From the NCBI GenBank assembly GCA_048939595.1, contig JBHLPI010000002.1, positions 1-64,000 on the forward strand: DNA of 64,000 nucleotides. The letters run 5' to 3'. Made by a program: the position numbers and the translations under genes. This DNA comes from Hermodarchaeum sp048939595. GTDB taxonomy: Archaea > Asgardarchaeota > Hermodarchaeia > Hermodarchaeales > Hermodarchaeaceae. Each line of letters starts with the position of its first letter. Position 1 is the first letter of the stretch. This document shows positions 17,404 to 25,612 of the stretch, one piece after another. A model generated the notes under the pieces. The model searched no databases. It was not told the DNA's origin and saw nothing but the letters and a program-made list of their open reading frames with translations.

Positions 17404-17517
17404 CTAGTCATACTTTGTGAAGATGTAAGGAAAGCAAGCGTCGGGAGTGGGTTCCAGAGGAGGAGGAACAATGCGTTTGATCACTTGAACATCAGATTTG
17501 AATATCGCCATTAGCAT
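17404..17517 (-). CDS. Possible small protein (37 aa), hypothetical
   Basis: ATG 17517 preceded by AAGGT, stop TAG at 17404-17406. The product starts MLMAIFKSDVQVIKRIVPPP and ends FPYIFTKYD, a more protein-like composition than other frames here. Its stop lies 17 bases beyond the convergent regulator stop. Short, no family recognised. Confidence 0.3.
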   Translation of the reverse strand: MLMAIFKSDVQVIKRIVPPPLEPTPDACFPYIFTKYD

Positions 17518-17617
17518 ATTGACCTTACCAAGGAGAAAACCATTAGCAAATTTTTCGTTCCGTTTTTAAGGGCTTTTTGGGATGGAATCAAACTCATGGT
17601 GGATATCATAAAATATC

Positions 17618-18382
17618 CTATTCTAACTTTGTATTAAAACGCCTAATGCGACAATGGCGAAGAACAAATACTACTCCTAAAAGAAAGGAGAGAACCACAA
17701 GTCCAATTCCTAACCAAATGAGCACCATGTTGGAAAAGTCTTCCATCGAGATGATACCAAAAATTTGGAAGTTGCTGGCTGTGAGTTCACGAGTGATGCG
17801 ATATGTGTAGATGGTATGTTGAGAGGCGAGGAGTTCATAGGTATATTTGAGGAGAATCCCCTCGGAGTTATGGTAATACCAGTTTTCATTACACTGTTGA
17901 TAATCGTCGTCAATTGAAATCCATACAATTGATTGAATTTGCCAGCAAGGAAAAGTTCCGAAGTCTAAGGAAACATGGCTTAAAGAAAGCGTGTAACTCC
18001 CAGTATACGTCGGGAGAGTAATGGTTTTCCCGAGTTGCCAAGTGGAAGTGTTGACCAATAGAGGCGGTTGGAGAGGGCTTTCAAGCATAGTTCCATTAAG
18101 TAGTGTGAACTGCCAAGTTGATCTATTTAGAAGCATCGTGCCTTGTGGGAGATTGCCATTGGTTGATGAGATGTCTAGGAGAAAAAATGATTCACCTTGT
18201 AATGGACTCACCTCATGTATTGTGAACTGTTCATCCCATTCACCCTGCAAGTCATCGGTCACATGATACTTGAGGACGAGCCCATCAGGAAATGATGAAA
18301 ATGCCTTATAACAAGGGAAGAAAGGAACCACCAACATAACAATCATCACAAATATGAGTCGATTCGTCCCCAATATCCGCAT
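17618..18382 (-). CDS. Membrane-anchored extracytoplasmic protein, hypothetical
   Basis: 254 residues from ATG 18382 (ATGs at 18445 and 18454 would put 21-24 residues in front of the signal). N-terminal hydrophobic signal (LIFVMIVMLVVPFFPCYKAF), an extracellular beta-rich region with many Asn-x-Ser/Thr sites and four cysteines, then a C-terminal helix MVLIWLGIGLVVLSFLLGVVFV and a basic tail RHCRIRRFNTK. Single-pass topology with the large domain outside. No enzymatic motif seen. It lies between the two Lrp-type regulator genes. Confidence 0.7.
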   Translation of the reverse strand: MRILGTNRLIFVMIVMLVVPFFPCYKAFSSFPDGLVLKYHVTDDLQGEWDEQFTIHEVSPLQGESFFLLDISSTNGNLPQGTMLLNRSTWQFTLLNGTMLESPLQPPLLVNTSTWQLGKTITLPTYTGSYTLSLSHVSLDFGTFPCWQIQSIVWISIDDDYQQCNENWYYHNSEGILLKYTYELLASQHTIYTYRITRELTASNFQIFGIISMEDFSNMVLIWLGIGLVVLSFLLGVVFVLRHCRIRRFNTKLE

Positions 18383-18511
18383 CGTGAATCCTATTAATTT
18401 GTAAATTTTCCAGCCAAATAGGTTACTCTTAATAGAAAAATTCATTTTCCCCAAGCAAGGCTTTTAGTTCAAAAATTGGAGTGGTTCGCATCCACCTTCT
18501 AGGTGTTTACT

Positions 18512-18682
18512 ATGGCAAAGATGAACTCGTAAATACCTGGTATTGGCATGCTTCTTTTACCAATCTGTGCAATCATCATTGCGGATGTCTTTATCTTCGA
18601 TTTCTGGTTCCTAAGCGATTACCAGATTGGCGTCGTCTTCCTTTTCATTGGTTGCATCATGATGGCACCCCCAATCTTGTAA
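18512..18682 (+). pseudogene. Small two-helix membrane protein, frame broken by TAA at codon 7 (or starting at ATG 18548)
   Basis: From ATG 18512, which has AGGTG about seven bases upstream, the frame reads MAKMNS, TAA (18530-18532), IPGIG, then ATG 18548. From there 44 residues run without interruption (MLLLPICAIIIADVFIFDFW ... ending MMAPPIL) to TAA 18680. This is two membrane helices joined by a short acidic loop. Either the gene starts at 18548 without a ribosome binding site, or the original gene starts at 18512 and has a nonsense mutation. No family recognised. Confidence 0.45.
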
Positions 18683-18765
18683 GGAAAAAAGTAGCCAGAG
18701 TCAAGTCTGTTTTCTTGAGTATAAGTTCACCTAGACTCTCTTCTTCTCTTTTTTAAAGAATAGAT

Positions 18766-19743
18766 TTAGATATTTGCGTTGGCAATCATTTCATCGATCA
18801 TTGATTCGCGTAATCCAATATATTTACGGAGTGGATAGCTGACCCATATCTCAATTTTTGAGAGGTTGGGCGCTTTCCGTATTACGGGCAATATCTTCTC
18901 TGATTCACGAATGTGATTTATAATAAAAACGCAATAGATTATTGGCTCAGTCGCCGCTACAAAGGAAAACCAGAATTCGAGGGGGAAATGCTTCTTGAAA
19001 TATTGTACAATTTCTTCTGGTGAACCTTTGCCTTCTGCCCAGTTTGTCCGAACTACAAAGGCATTGCCACCACCTGCGTTCAGATCCCAGTATATCCGAA
19101 AGTGGAGGGCGGCCTTTGACCGTTGGATGTCTGGTTTGTAGTCTTTATCAACAAGAGTTTCGATGGGTGTTCCCACTTTCCCGTGAAATTCTTGGATGAT
19201 GTCTCGAACTTTGCGTGGGGATAATGCGCTCTGTTCTGAGATTTTAGAGATGGGCATCCGAGCATCCTCTCGAAGGGATTTTAGGACCTTTAGGTGATTG
19301 ATAGTCATCGGAATTTTTTGCCCACGATCCGCGATGATAGTGTGAATTTCTACGTTTGTTATGCCAGGTAATTGCCGAAGAAACCCACCTAGTTCAGAGA
19401 GCCCCTTTGCCCCGATATATTCGGCGAAAACGAGAATTGATCCATCAGAGAGATATCCAGCACTAAATACTGAGGGATGGGCACCAATATGGTCAAGATA
19501 ATCAGGACTAAAATGGGAATCAGCTAGGGTTAATCGGGCAAGAAGCCATTCAGCGCCCATCATGGCCAAACTGAGATACACGTAATAACGTTGGATCACA
19601 CCATCATCCTGCATCTTCAGAACTCGTTTCTTGACCGCGTTGACAGTCAGATTAAGGCGATTCGCTATAATTTGGTAAGTTACTCGGCAATTCGTTGCTA
19701 ACTCAAGAAGGATGCTTTTATCAATAATATCCAAGGAAGACAC
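18766..19743 (-). CDS. Lrp/AsnC-type transcriptional regulator with two winged-helix domains (paralogue)
   Basis: 325 residues from GTG 19743. DIIDKSILLELATNCRVTYQ with IIANRLNLTVNAVKKRVLKM forms HTH 1; LKVLKSLREDARMPISKISE with SPRKVRDIIQEF forms HTH 2. The C-terminal part is collinear with the regulator at 16.4 kb (FRIYWDLNAGGGNAFVV versus FRIDVHWNLNAGGHTAFVI; EFWFSFVAATEPIIYCVFII versus RFWYAYASAFEPVIFCVFVV), so the pair arose by duplication. The start has no obvious ribosome binding site and may be leaderless. Confidence 0.85.
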   Translation of the reverse strand: MSSLDIIDKSILLELATNCRVTYQIIANRLNLTVNAVKKRVLKMQDDGVIQRYYVYLSLAMMGAEWLLARLTLADSHFSPDYLDHIGAHPSVFSAGYLSDGSILVFAEYIGAKGLSELGGFLRQLPGITNVEIHTIIADRGQKIPMTINHLKVLKSLREDARMPISKISEQSALSPRKVRDIIQEFHGKVGTPIETLVDKDYKPDIQRSKAALHFRIYWDLNAGGGNAFVVRTNWAEGKGSPEEIVQYFKKHFPLEFWFSFVAATEPIIYCVFIINHIRESEKILPVIRKAPNLSKIEIWVSYPLRKYIGLRESMIDEMIANANI

Positions 19744-19931
19744 CTTATTTTCTAGGCACCTGAATTGAAATTGTTCGAATGCTTTAGCAAGTTGTATGAC
19801 CGAGTGTTCCTAGGTAAGCCGATGTTCCTAATTCAGCCACGTATACTTCTTGCACACTTAGGTTTAATCCTTTTGACCTCTAAGCACTTTCAGCATGTTA
19901 TGGTGAAAAGAAAAATACAGGAAAAAAAATC
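19744..19931. other. Intergenic, no gene seen
   Basis: Upstream region of the Lrp-type regulator (promoter on the minus strand expected). I see no convincing ORF on either strand. It borders the structured element that starts at 19932. Confidence 0.4.
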
Positions 19932-20053
19932 AGCCGGGTCTTCAAGGTTTCCCCTCCATTTCGGCACTTCCCGGTCCGGTTCGCATGGGTGGCAAAGGAC
20001 CTTTAAGGACAACGGATTCGGAGTTTTCGTCCGGTCACCGTGAAGACCCGGCT
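19932..20053 (-). ncRNA. Candidate structured RNA or 3'-UTR element closed by a 13-bp perfect stem
   Basis: AGCCGGGTCTTCA (19932-19944) is exactly complementary to TGAAGACCCGGCT (20041-20053), enclosing 96 GC-richer bases within an AT-rich region. On the minus strand the distal arm is followed by GATTTTTTTTCC, an eight-T terminator. It is also 64 bases downstream of a tiny ORF on that strand, so it could be its 3' UTR or an independent ~125-nt RNA. It lacks tRNA T-arm and 5S consensus features. Family unknown. Confidence 0.4.
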
Positions 20054-20117
20054 AAGGTCAGCGTCCAAGGCCTGAATCATCAGTGCGTCAGTGTCGATCC
20101 CTAGATAGTAAGTGTGA

Positions 20118-20243
20118 TTAGCGTCGTGAAGTAACGACGGCGAAATTGATTCGATCACGGGGAGTGCCCTTTGGGTTTTTAGCGCCAGTCACAGCACGTT
20201 CTGCGACAGCCATTTTGGTGAGTTTGGATTTCTTATCGGTCAT
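20118..20243 (-). CDS. Tiny basic protein (41 aa), paralogue 1
   Basis: ATG 20243 preceded by GGTGAT, stop TAA at 20118-20120. The product carries the motif KLTKMAVAERAVTGAKNP and a C-terminal SRR. The ORF at 20600-20740 encodes a second version with KLAEMSATERAVAGCRNP and the same SRR end. Identity at K-L, M, E-R-A-V, G, N-P and SRR between two separate ORFs shows that both are, or recently were, translated. Highly basic; it may bind nucleic acid or ribosomes. Family unknown. Confidence 0.6.
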   Translation of the reverse strand: MTDKKSKLTKMAVAERAVTGAKNPKGTPRDRINFAVVTSRR

Positions 20244-20303
20244 TTTCTATCACCGTCCTGACGATGCAGGACAATGATACCTAACCCCAAAATTGCATAT
20301 TAT

Positions 20304-20380
20304 TCGATGGGAGCTTCTGAGTGCAAAAATCCGACAAAATAACTGAGACTCTGCCAACTTTTGCACTGAGTGGTGCAAAA
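20304..20380 (-). promoter_or_regulatory. Regulatory region of tiny-protein gene 1: shared element and TTTTGCAC palindrome
   Basis: TCGATGGGAGC (20304-20314) followed by AGTGCAAAAAT is nearly repeated upstream of gene 2 (20824-20834, then AGTTCAAAAAT), 61 and 84 bases before the respective ATGs. A 22-bp palindrome, TTTTGCAC-6 nt-GTGCAAAA, lies at 20359-20380. This is probably a promoter plus operator; the regulator is unknown. Confidence 0.45.
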
Positions 20381-20421
20381 ATCAGGAATTAACTCCTAAA
20401 GAGAATAAGATGGGAATAATC

Positions 20422-20537
20422 GGGCCTACAGGAGCTCCTGACCACATGAGCCAGTGGATTAAACAGCCCATTACTGAATCGCACCAGCACCAATCGCCCA
20501 GCAACGGGTAAAGTGGCGAGTGGAGTTTAGTAGGCCC
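20422..20537 (-). repeat. Inverted repeat closing a 116-base element downstream of tiny-protein gene 2
   Basis: GGGCCTAC (20422-20429) pairs with GTAGGCCC (20530-20537). The enclosed segment is GC-rich and contains the palindrome AGGAGCTCCT next to one arm. Its position (63 bases after the stop of gene 2) and size parallel the 122-base element after gene 1, although the sequences differ. Confidence 0.35.
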
Positions 20538-20599
20538 AATTGATATGGCTGTAAGGGATTTCTGGTGATCGTTTCTCCACCATGAAAATTCCTCACAGA

Positions 20600-20740
20600 C
20601 TAACGTCGACTGAGGACCAACATCACTGCATATCGAGTCCGGGGCTTAGCCACAGGATGTGGGTTGCGGCAGCCTGCCACAGCACGCTCCGTTGCCGACA
20701 TTTCTGCTAGTTTCTTTCGTTTGTGTTCGGATTTGGCCAT
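20600..20740 (-). CDS. Tiny basic protein (46 aa), paralogue 2
   Basis: ATG 20740 with a strong GGAGGG site seven bases upstream; stop TAG at 20600-20602. It begins MAKSEHKRKK and shares M-x3-ERAV-x-G-x2-NP and the terminal SRR with the product encoded at 20118-20243. Very basic. The strong ribosome binding site and conserved pattern make it a good small-gene call. Function unknown. Confidence 0.65.
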   Translation of the reverse strand: MAKSEHKRKKLAEMSATERAVAGCRNPHPVAKPRTRYAVMLVLSRR

Positions 20741-21021
20741 TTAAAATCCCTCCAATTGTGTTTCGCCAGGATCCCTAATATGAATCCCAGAGCAAATGAA
20801 AATGGGAATCTGTGTGCTATGAATCGATGGGAGCTAAATAGTTCAAAAATAAGAAGAAATCAGATGATAAACTGGGAATTTTGAATACATGAATTCAAGA
20901 TTAAGCAAAAAAATTTCTGTTTCTATTGAAAATTTAACCAATCACTACCAGTTTGTTACAAAGTCTGTTGTGTTAAACCTTTTAAGCAGTTTGAAGCAAT
21001 AGGTTAAGAAGAGGGATTTTC

Positions 21022-21156
21022 ATGTCAACGTGGACACCTTGGCAGCCACCCCCAGTTGCATGGACAAGTTGGGGTGAAATTTTCATCCTGGTAATGCTGA
21101 TTATCATCCTAATATTTCTCATAATCACGTGGTTTAAACCACCAAAATCGACCTAG
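21022..21156 (+). CDS. Small single-pass membrane protein (44 aa)
   Basis: ATG 21022 with GAGGG seven bases upstream and a TATA-like TTTTAAG at 20980-20986. The product has a Trp/Pro-rich N-terminus (MSTWTPWQPPP), one membrane helix (EIFILVMLIIILIFLIITWF) and a short basic C-terminus. A hairpin and T-tract follow 34 bases downstream. No family recognised; divergent from tiny-protein gene 2. Confidence 0.65.
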   Translation: MSTWTPWQPPPVAWTSWGEIFILVMLIIILIFLIITWFKPPKST

Positions 21157-21189
21157 CAATTCCGAACTAAAAGATGACGCAAATCCTAA

Positions 21190-21232
21190 GGAGGGGTTTG
21201 CCAGACAAATGCCCTCCGACCCCTTATTTTTT
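21190..21232 (+). terminator. Hairpin plus T-tract terminator
   Basis: GGAGGG (21190-21195) pairs with CCCTCC (21212-21217); TATTTTTT follows at 21226-21232. Placed after the 44-residue membrane protein. Confidence 0.5.
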
Positions 21233-21321
21233 AGAACCTATCTTCTATAATTCCTATCTTGAGATGTCAACCACAGAGATATTTATAATTAGAGAAACAA
21301 GATACCAAAGGAGGGTTTTCG

Positions 21322-24300
21322 GTGATTGGTCGTCAAGAAAGAGGAGTAATCATCGTGGTTTGTTTTATAGTGATGATTCTATTACAAGTAGGTTTTTGCC
21401 CAAGAATTATTCCTTTGCCTTCTCAGGGTCCAATTGCCCTTCACAAACCTCAAATTTTAGAATTAAAACCAACTGAATCAGAGAATAGTAAGCAAGAGAA
21501 GTTACCCAGCAATAGCAGCTGGATTCCTCTCCTGAGTGGATTTGCTGCTGATTCTCCGCCGCAGGCATTTGTTACAATAGCCCAACCAGCAAAGCTTCAG
21601 ATTAAGTCACTCATCCCAGGATTATGGGAATTCCCAGTCAATGTGGGAAAACCACCGCTACCATTTAACGAACTTCGGATCCCCTTTAGCGGGTTCTTAA
21701 CTGAAATGGGAAACCCAGAGGTACCTATAATAACCCGTTTAATCGAGGTTCCACTTGGAGCCGATATTCAAATAACCAAGATTACTTCCGAAGAAGCCAT
21801 TTATACTAACCTAGTTGTTAGACCCCACCAAGGACCGATATTTGACCATCCCAATTTCGTTAATCCTCCATTCCAACAAAATAGTACAACCTATTTCCCT
21901 GGGATAAGTCAATGGTTTCCTTCAAGGGTTGCCTATCTTTCAGGAAGCCACCATTCGAATCCGATAGTTATTCGTGGTCACCGTGTTGTAGCGCTTAATA
22001 TCCTTCCTGTCCAATTCAATGGTGCTACCAATAGTTGTAGAATAATATCTCAAATTAACATCGAACTTAGCTTTCAGAATACGCCATTAGCTCCAATAGA
22101 TACCCGCCTAGTTTCACCCGACTTTGAATCTCTTTTGGAACACACATTATTGAATTATCAAACAATCTCTATTCCGTCAGTTCCAACGCCTCTCCAAAAA
22201 AATGAACCTATGCAATCATCCAATAGTGCCGATTATCTCATAATCACAACAAACGCTTTCAAGAGTGCTGTTTTAGAATTAGCAGAGTGGAAACGACAAA
22301 AAGGATTCTTTACAAGAATCGTTACTGTTGAAGATGATATATACGAGCCTGCAAGTGATACTTATCAAGAAAAGGTTGATGACCTAACTGAGTATATTAA
22401 ATTCGCTTATGAAAATTGGAGTCCAGCACCAGCCTATGTGCTATTCGTAGGCGACTCTGATCACATTCCACCTCATTATGGAATGTGGCATGAGATGCAT
22501 CTAGGAGGCATAGCAACAGATTTACCATACTTTACAGTTGATGGACCAGATTACATTCCTGATATTCATTATGGTCGTTTGTCTGTGGACACCGTCGCAG
22601 ATGTCACCAATATAATGAGTAAAATTCAAGACTATGAAAAACAGCCACCTACTGATCCTAACTTCTATCGAACAATAACCTCACTTGCAGGGGATAGTTT
22701 TGAGCATGTTGATACGATGAATTATATCAACGAATATCTCGGCGATTTGGGTATTACTCGAAATGAGTTCACTGATGATGACATTCCAGGTATAAAATCA
22801 AGTATTGCCGCAGGAAATACTCTAGTGTATTATTATGGTCATGGCGATGCCAATAATTACTATGCCTTTCACGGTCCTCAACCTACATTTGACGGCTGGT
22901 GGAATCCCCCATTTTATAAAGAGCACTTTGAAGAATTTTCAGTGGGATACCATGAATGGCCTCTCGTTCTTAGCTTAGCGTGTAACACTGGATGGTTTGA
23001 TGGAGAAACTGATATTGAGTCAACCGAAGGTATATACCGAGATTACTATGATGATACAAATCCTATTGGGAATGTAAATATCGATGGGTTCTGTGAATTA
23101 GCCACACGTTTGGGAAATGATAAGGGGGCTATTGCCGTTGTTGGTTCGACTCGCTGTTCAGAATTAAAGTCCAACAAATTCTTTCTGCTTGGAATGATTG
23201 ATGCATTATGGGATGGGTTCAATCAGGAATATTCAGTGGGAAGACACTTGAACCTTGGTCAAATGATGTGGTACGGTAAGATGATGTGTTTCAGCGCCTT
23301 CAATCTGGAATCACCTCTCACACAGTTAGCCTTTGAATTGTACCATCTCTTTGGAGATCCAGAATTAACTATCTATACTCAAAAGCCAGATGAGCTTTTG
23401 GTTTCATATAATCAACATATCGGTTTTGGTGGACCTCAGTCATTTTGGGTAACCGTTGCTTCCTCGCAGGATCCTGAGCTCATGGTTCAATCAGCTAAGG
23501 TCTGTGTGCATGGTGAAACCGTCCACGAGGTTTTCTATACTAATCGAGATGGAGTAGCTGAATGCAAGATTACTCCAACCCAAAGCGAGGTACTGACGAT
23601 TACTGTCACTCACAAAGATTTCATCCCATATCAGAACGAAATAGCTGTGTGTTCACAAGAAGCATGGATAACAGTCACACCAAAGGATGGGGTGACAAAC
23701 ACACCTCTAATTGTGCATGGTGAGAATTTCAATCCACAAGAAGAAGTAAAAATTGATTTCGGAGTGCTCAGAGAACTCTTTACATTCAGTATTCAGGGTT
23801 CATCTTTTGACGAGCAGATTTCTGTTCCTTCTGGTACCGCCCCTCAAGAAACTATCGTGGCCTACCAATCGGATCGGTGCGCCACATTTGCTTTTGGTCG
23901 ATGGGATAATCGTCCAGATTTAGCGATTTATTCCCAATGGGATGAGTCAACCTGGTATCTGAATCCTGTGGGTTCAGGGCAGGATACGAATCCGCGGTGG
24001 AATAATCCGTGTATCCGGTTGATGAATATTGGCTCTCCGATTCCTGTCGGTACTTATGGAATGGTTCCTATAGGGCGGTATACGATAGAAGCCGATGTGT
24101 ATAACATCTCTCCCGAAGATGCGCATGGCACGACGGTGCTTTTCGAGTGGAGTCAATGGGGAATAGGGCAGACTGAATGGATAAAAATCACAGAATCAAT
24201 CCCGCTTACAGTGCTTGGAAATGACAAAACGATGTTTTTTGCAGCCTTCACAATTTCCGAAGAGATGAATGTGTGCATTCGAGTAACAATTAACCACCCT

Positions 24301-24798
24301 AATGATTTGAATCCGAACAACAATATTGGAGTTGAGAATTATCAGACTTTGTTCATTGGACCACGCGCTCACAATACAGGCACAATTAATATCCCATTAT
24401 ACCAAGAAGTTCCTCGTTTGGATTTAAATTGGAGCACTAATCAAAATATTGATACTGAATGGATTGCTGACCTCTCTCGTCCAGGAGATTCTGAAGGCCC
24501 GTCTACTTTGGGAGAACACCCGACATTAGAATTCTTAACACCGGATGATGTTTCTATCTCGAATTTCCAACGAACATATGTCATAACAGGTTTTGTTGGG
24601 AGAAATATAATTAGTGGCGTTGAGATTACTATATCTCGGGCGAGCCAAGCGCCATATGACCCCTTGTATCACATAAGGAACCTTGTTTTATTAAATTGGC
24701 CAATTGTGTTACTCATTCTCCTAATACTTATCATTGTAATCCTTTACCTTTGGATTCGCCGCCGAAAAAAACGGCAGCAGAAGCACACCAAGGATTAG
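21322..24798 (+). CDS. Membrane-anchored C25 (gingipain-like) cysteine peptidase
   Basis: 1158 residues from GTG 21322 with GGAGG upstream. Signal peptide (GVIIVVCFIVMILLQVGFCP), gingipain propeptide-like N-terminal region, then the C25 catalytic domain (about 295-690). The probable catalytic His507 is in YYGHGDANN and Cys554 in LSLACNTGW, with VLFVGDSDHIPPHYG preceding. Ig-like beta domains follow (Pro/Gly-rich, 700-1110), then a C-terminal helix (WPIVLLILLILIIVILYLWI) and stop-transfer RRRKKRQQK. It is therefore an ecto-peptidase held on the cell surface, cleaving extracellular proteins or peptides. The bacterial C25 C-terminal secretion domain is absent. Confidence 0.88.
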   Translation: MIGRQERGVIIVVCFIVMILLQVGFCPRIIPLPSQGPIALHKPQILELKPTESENSKQEKLPSNSSWIPLLSGFAADSPPQAFVTIAQPAKLQIKSLIPGLWEFPVNVGKPPLPFNELRIPFSGFLTEMGNPEVPIITRLIEVPLGADIQITKITSEEAIYTNLVVRPHQGPIFDHPNFVNPPFQQNSTTYFPGISQWFPSRVAYLSGSHHSNPIVIRGHRVVALNILPVQFNGATNSCRIISQINIELSFQNTPLAPIDTRLVSPDFESLLEHTLLNYQTISIPSVPTPLQKNEPMQSSNSADYLIITTNAFKSAVLELAEWKRQKGFFTRIVTVEDDIYEPASDTYQEKVDDLTEYIKFAYENWSPAPAYVLFVGDSDHIPPHYGMWHEMHLGGIATDLPYFTVDGPDYIPDIHYGRLSVDTVADVTNIMSKIQDYEKQPPTDPNFYRTITSLAGDSFEHVDTMNYINEYLGDLGITRNEFTDDDIPGIKSSIAAGNTLVYYYGHGDANNYYAFHGPQPTFDGWWNPPFYKEHFEEFSVGYHEWPLVLSLACNTGWFDGETDIESTEGIYRDYYDDTNPIGNVNIDGFCELATRLGNDKGAIAVVGSTRCSELKSNKFFLLGMIDALWDGFNQEYSVGRHLNLGQMMWYGKMMCFSAFNLESPLTQLAFELYHLFGDPELTIYTQKPDELLVSYNQHIGFGGPQSFWVTVASSQDPELMVQSAKVCVHGETVHEVFYTNRDGVAECKITPTQSEVLTITVTHKDFIPYQNEIAVCSQEAWITVTPKDGVTNTPLIVHGENFNPQEEVKIDFGVLRELFTFSIQGSSFDEQISVPSGTAPQETIVAYQSDRCATFAFGRWDNRPDLAIYSQWDESTWYLNPVGSGQDTNPRWNNPCIRLMNIGSPIPVGTYGMVPIGRYTIEADVYNISPEDAHGTTVLFEWSQWGIGQTEWIKITESIPLTVLGNDKTMFFAAFTISEEMNVCIRVTINHPNDLNPNNNIGVENYQTLFIGPRAHNTGTINIPLYQEVPRLDLNWSTNQNIDTEWIADLSRPGDSEGPSTLGEHPTLEFLTPDDVSISNFQRTYVITGFVGRNIISGVEITISRASQAPYDPLYHIRNLVLLNWPIVLLILLILIIVILYLWIRRRKKRQQKHTKD

Positions 24799-24901
24799 AC
24801 ATTCCTTGCCAATATTCGCTAATTCGAAGCATGGTAGTGAAAGGGAAGCGCTTTTCTTACAAGTTCAACAGGTTGCGAATAAAAAAGGAGCTGGGTAGTA
24901 A

Positions 24902-25339
24902 TTGAATCCGCTAGAAGCATTCCCTTTCAAGAATATGCAGATTATCGTCGATTTAGTGGCAAAGGGGGAAGTGGGGATTTCGGAGATTCGGTCCGCTACG
25001 GGGATGTGTAGTTTTGATTCCACAGAGGTGTCAGACATACTTGCTTATTTGACAGGCTTTGGTCGCGTTGAAGCCAAGGAGGAGGGGTGGATGATTCATA
25101 GTCCAGAGACGAAAGTGGTGTATGAGCGATTTCGCAAAGCATTTCTCGAGGACGCTGTACTGATTCTCTCTAATTTATCAGATGAAACCAAATCTGTTGA
25201 CAAATTGGCTCAGGAAACCGGTCTTAAACCCGAAAGGATTGATTTGTATTTACCTTTTCTTGCGGAGATTACTCGATTAGGTGTCATTAGTCGGTGTTCC
25301 ACCGAGTACCCAATTATGTGGTGTATCCAGTCAGAATAA
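24902..25339 (+). CDS. Winged-helix-like protein, hypothetical
   Basis: 145 residues from TTG 24902 with GGAG eleven bases upstream. Helical, soluble, with two HTH-like segments: QIIVDLVAKGEVGISEIRSA ... SDILAYLTGFGRV and SVDKLAQETGLKPERIDLYLPFLAEI, the latter ending in ITRLGVI typical of a wing. Likely a small DNA-binding or adaptor protein; no family recognised. Its 3' end overlaps the Sir2 remnant on the other strand by nine bases. Confidence 0.65.
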   Translation: MNPLEAFPFKNMQIIVDLVAKGEVGISEIRSATGMCSFDSTEVSDILAYLTGFGRVEAKEEGWMIHSPETKVVYERFRKAFLEDAVLILSNLSDETKSVDKLAQETGLKPERIDLYLPFLAEITRLGVISRCSTEYPIMWCIQSE

Positions 25340-25524
25340 CTGGTCGAGTTGGGGATTTCGGTTAAAAGCGTCCGGCGTAGCAAGCTCCATGGCATTGAAT
25401 TGTTTCCATAGACCATCTTTTCCACGGAAGGTGGGGGTGTTCGATTCTTTGGAACACAAAGACAATCCTGAAGAATAGAATAAAGGGAAAAAAGGTATTT
25501 CTTCAGTTCTTGCGTTTTCTCCAT
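25331..25524 (-). pseudogene. Sir2 (NAD-dependent deacylase) N-terminal remnant B, frameshifted and truncated
   Basis: ATG 25524 opens MEKTQELKKYL, a Sir2-like first helix. After a frame change the reading continues from about 25474 as SKESNTPTFRGKDGLWKQF and NAMELATPDAFNRNPQL to TGA at 25331-25333. P-T-F-R-G-K-D-G-L-W followed by ATP-AF-RNP is the Sir2 NAD-site signature. The total of 194 bases is not a multiple of three, and the catalytic domain beyond residue ~65 is gone. A dead gene fragment. Confidence 0.75.
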
Positions 25525-25612
25525 GACACTAATGTGAGGACTGAATACTCCCATATTACATAATAATAAAGAATAGAAGAACTGATGAAGAAGATATTTG
25601 AAAATTTTCAAT

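Noticed and set aside
19765..20043. 92-residue plus-strand ORF
   Set aside because: It runs through one arm of the inverted repeat, has no ribosome binding site, and its composition is random.
19932..20053. tRNA or 5S rRNA
   Set aside because: The terminal helix is long and the length (122) is 5S-like, but there is no T-arm GTTCRANYC, no anticodon arm and no 5S core motif on either strand.
21174..21476. 100-residue plus-strand ORF overlapping the C25 peptidase start
   Set aside because: It is in another frame, crosses the terminator hairpin and overlaps a gene with a clear signal peptide and ribosome binding site.
25210..25611. 133-residue minus-strand ORF
   Set aside because: Its middle part is one frame of Sir2 remnant B, and its 3' half is antisense to the wHTH-like gene. 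Not a real protein.
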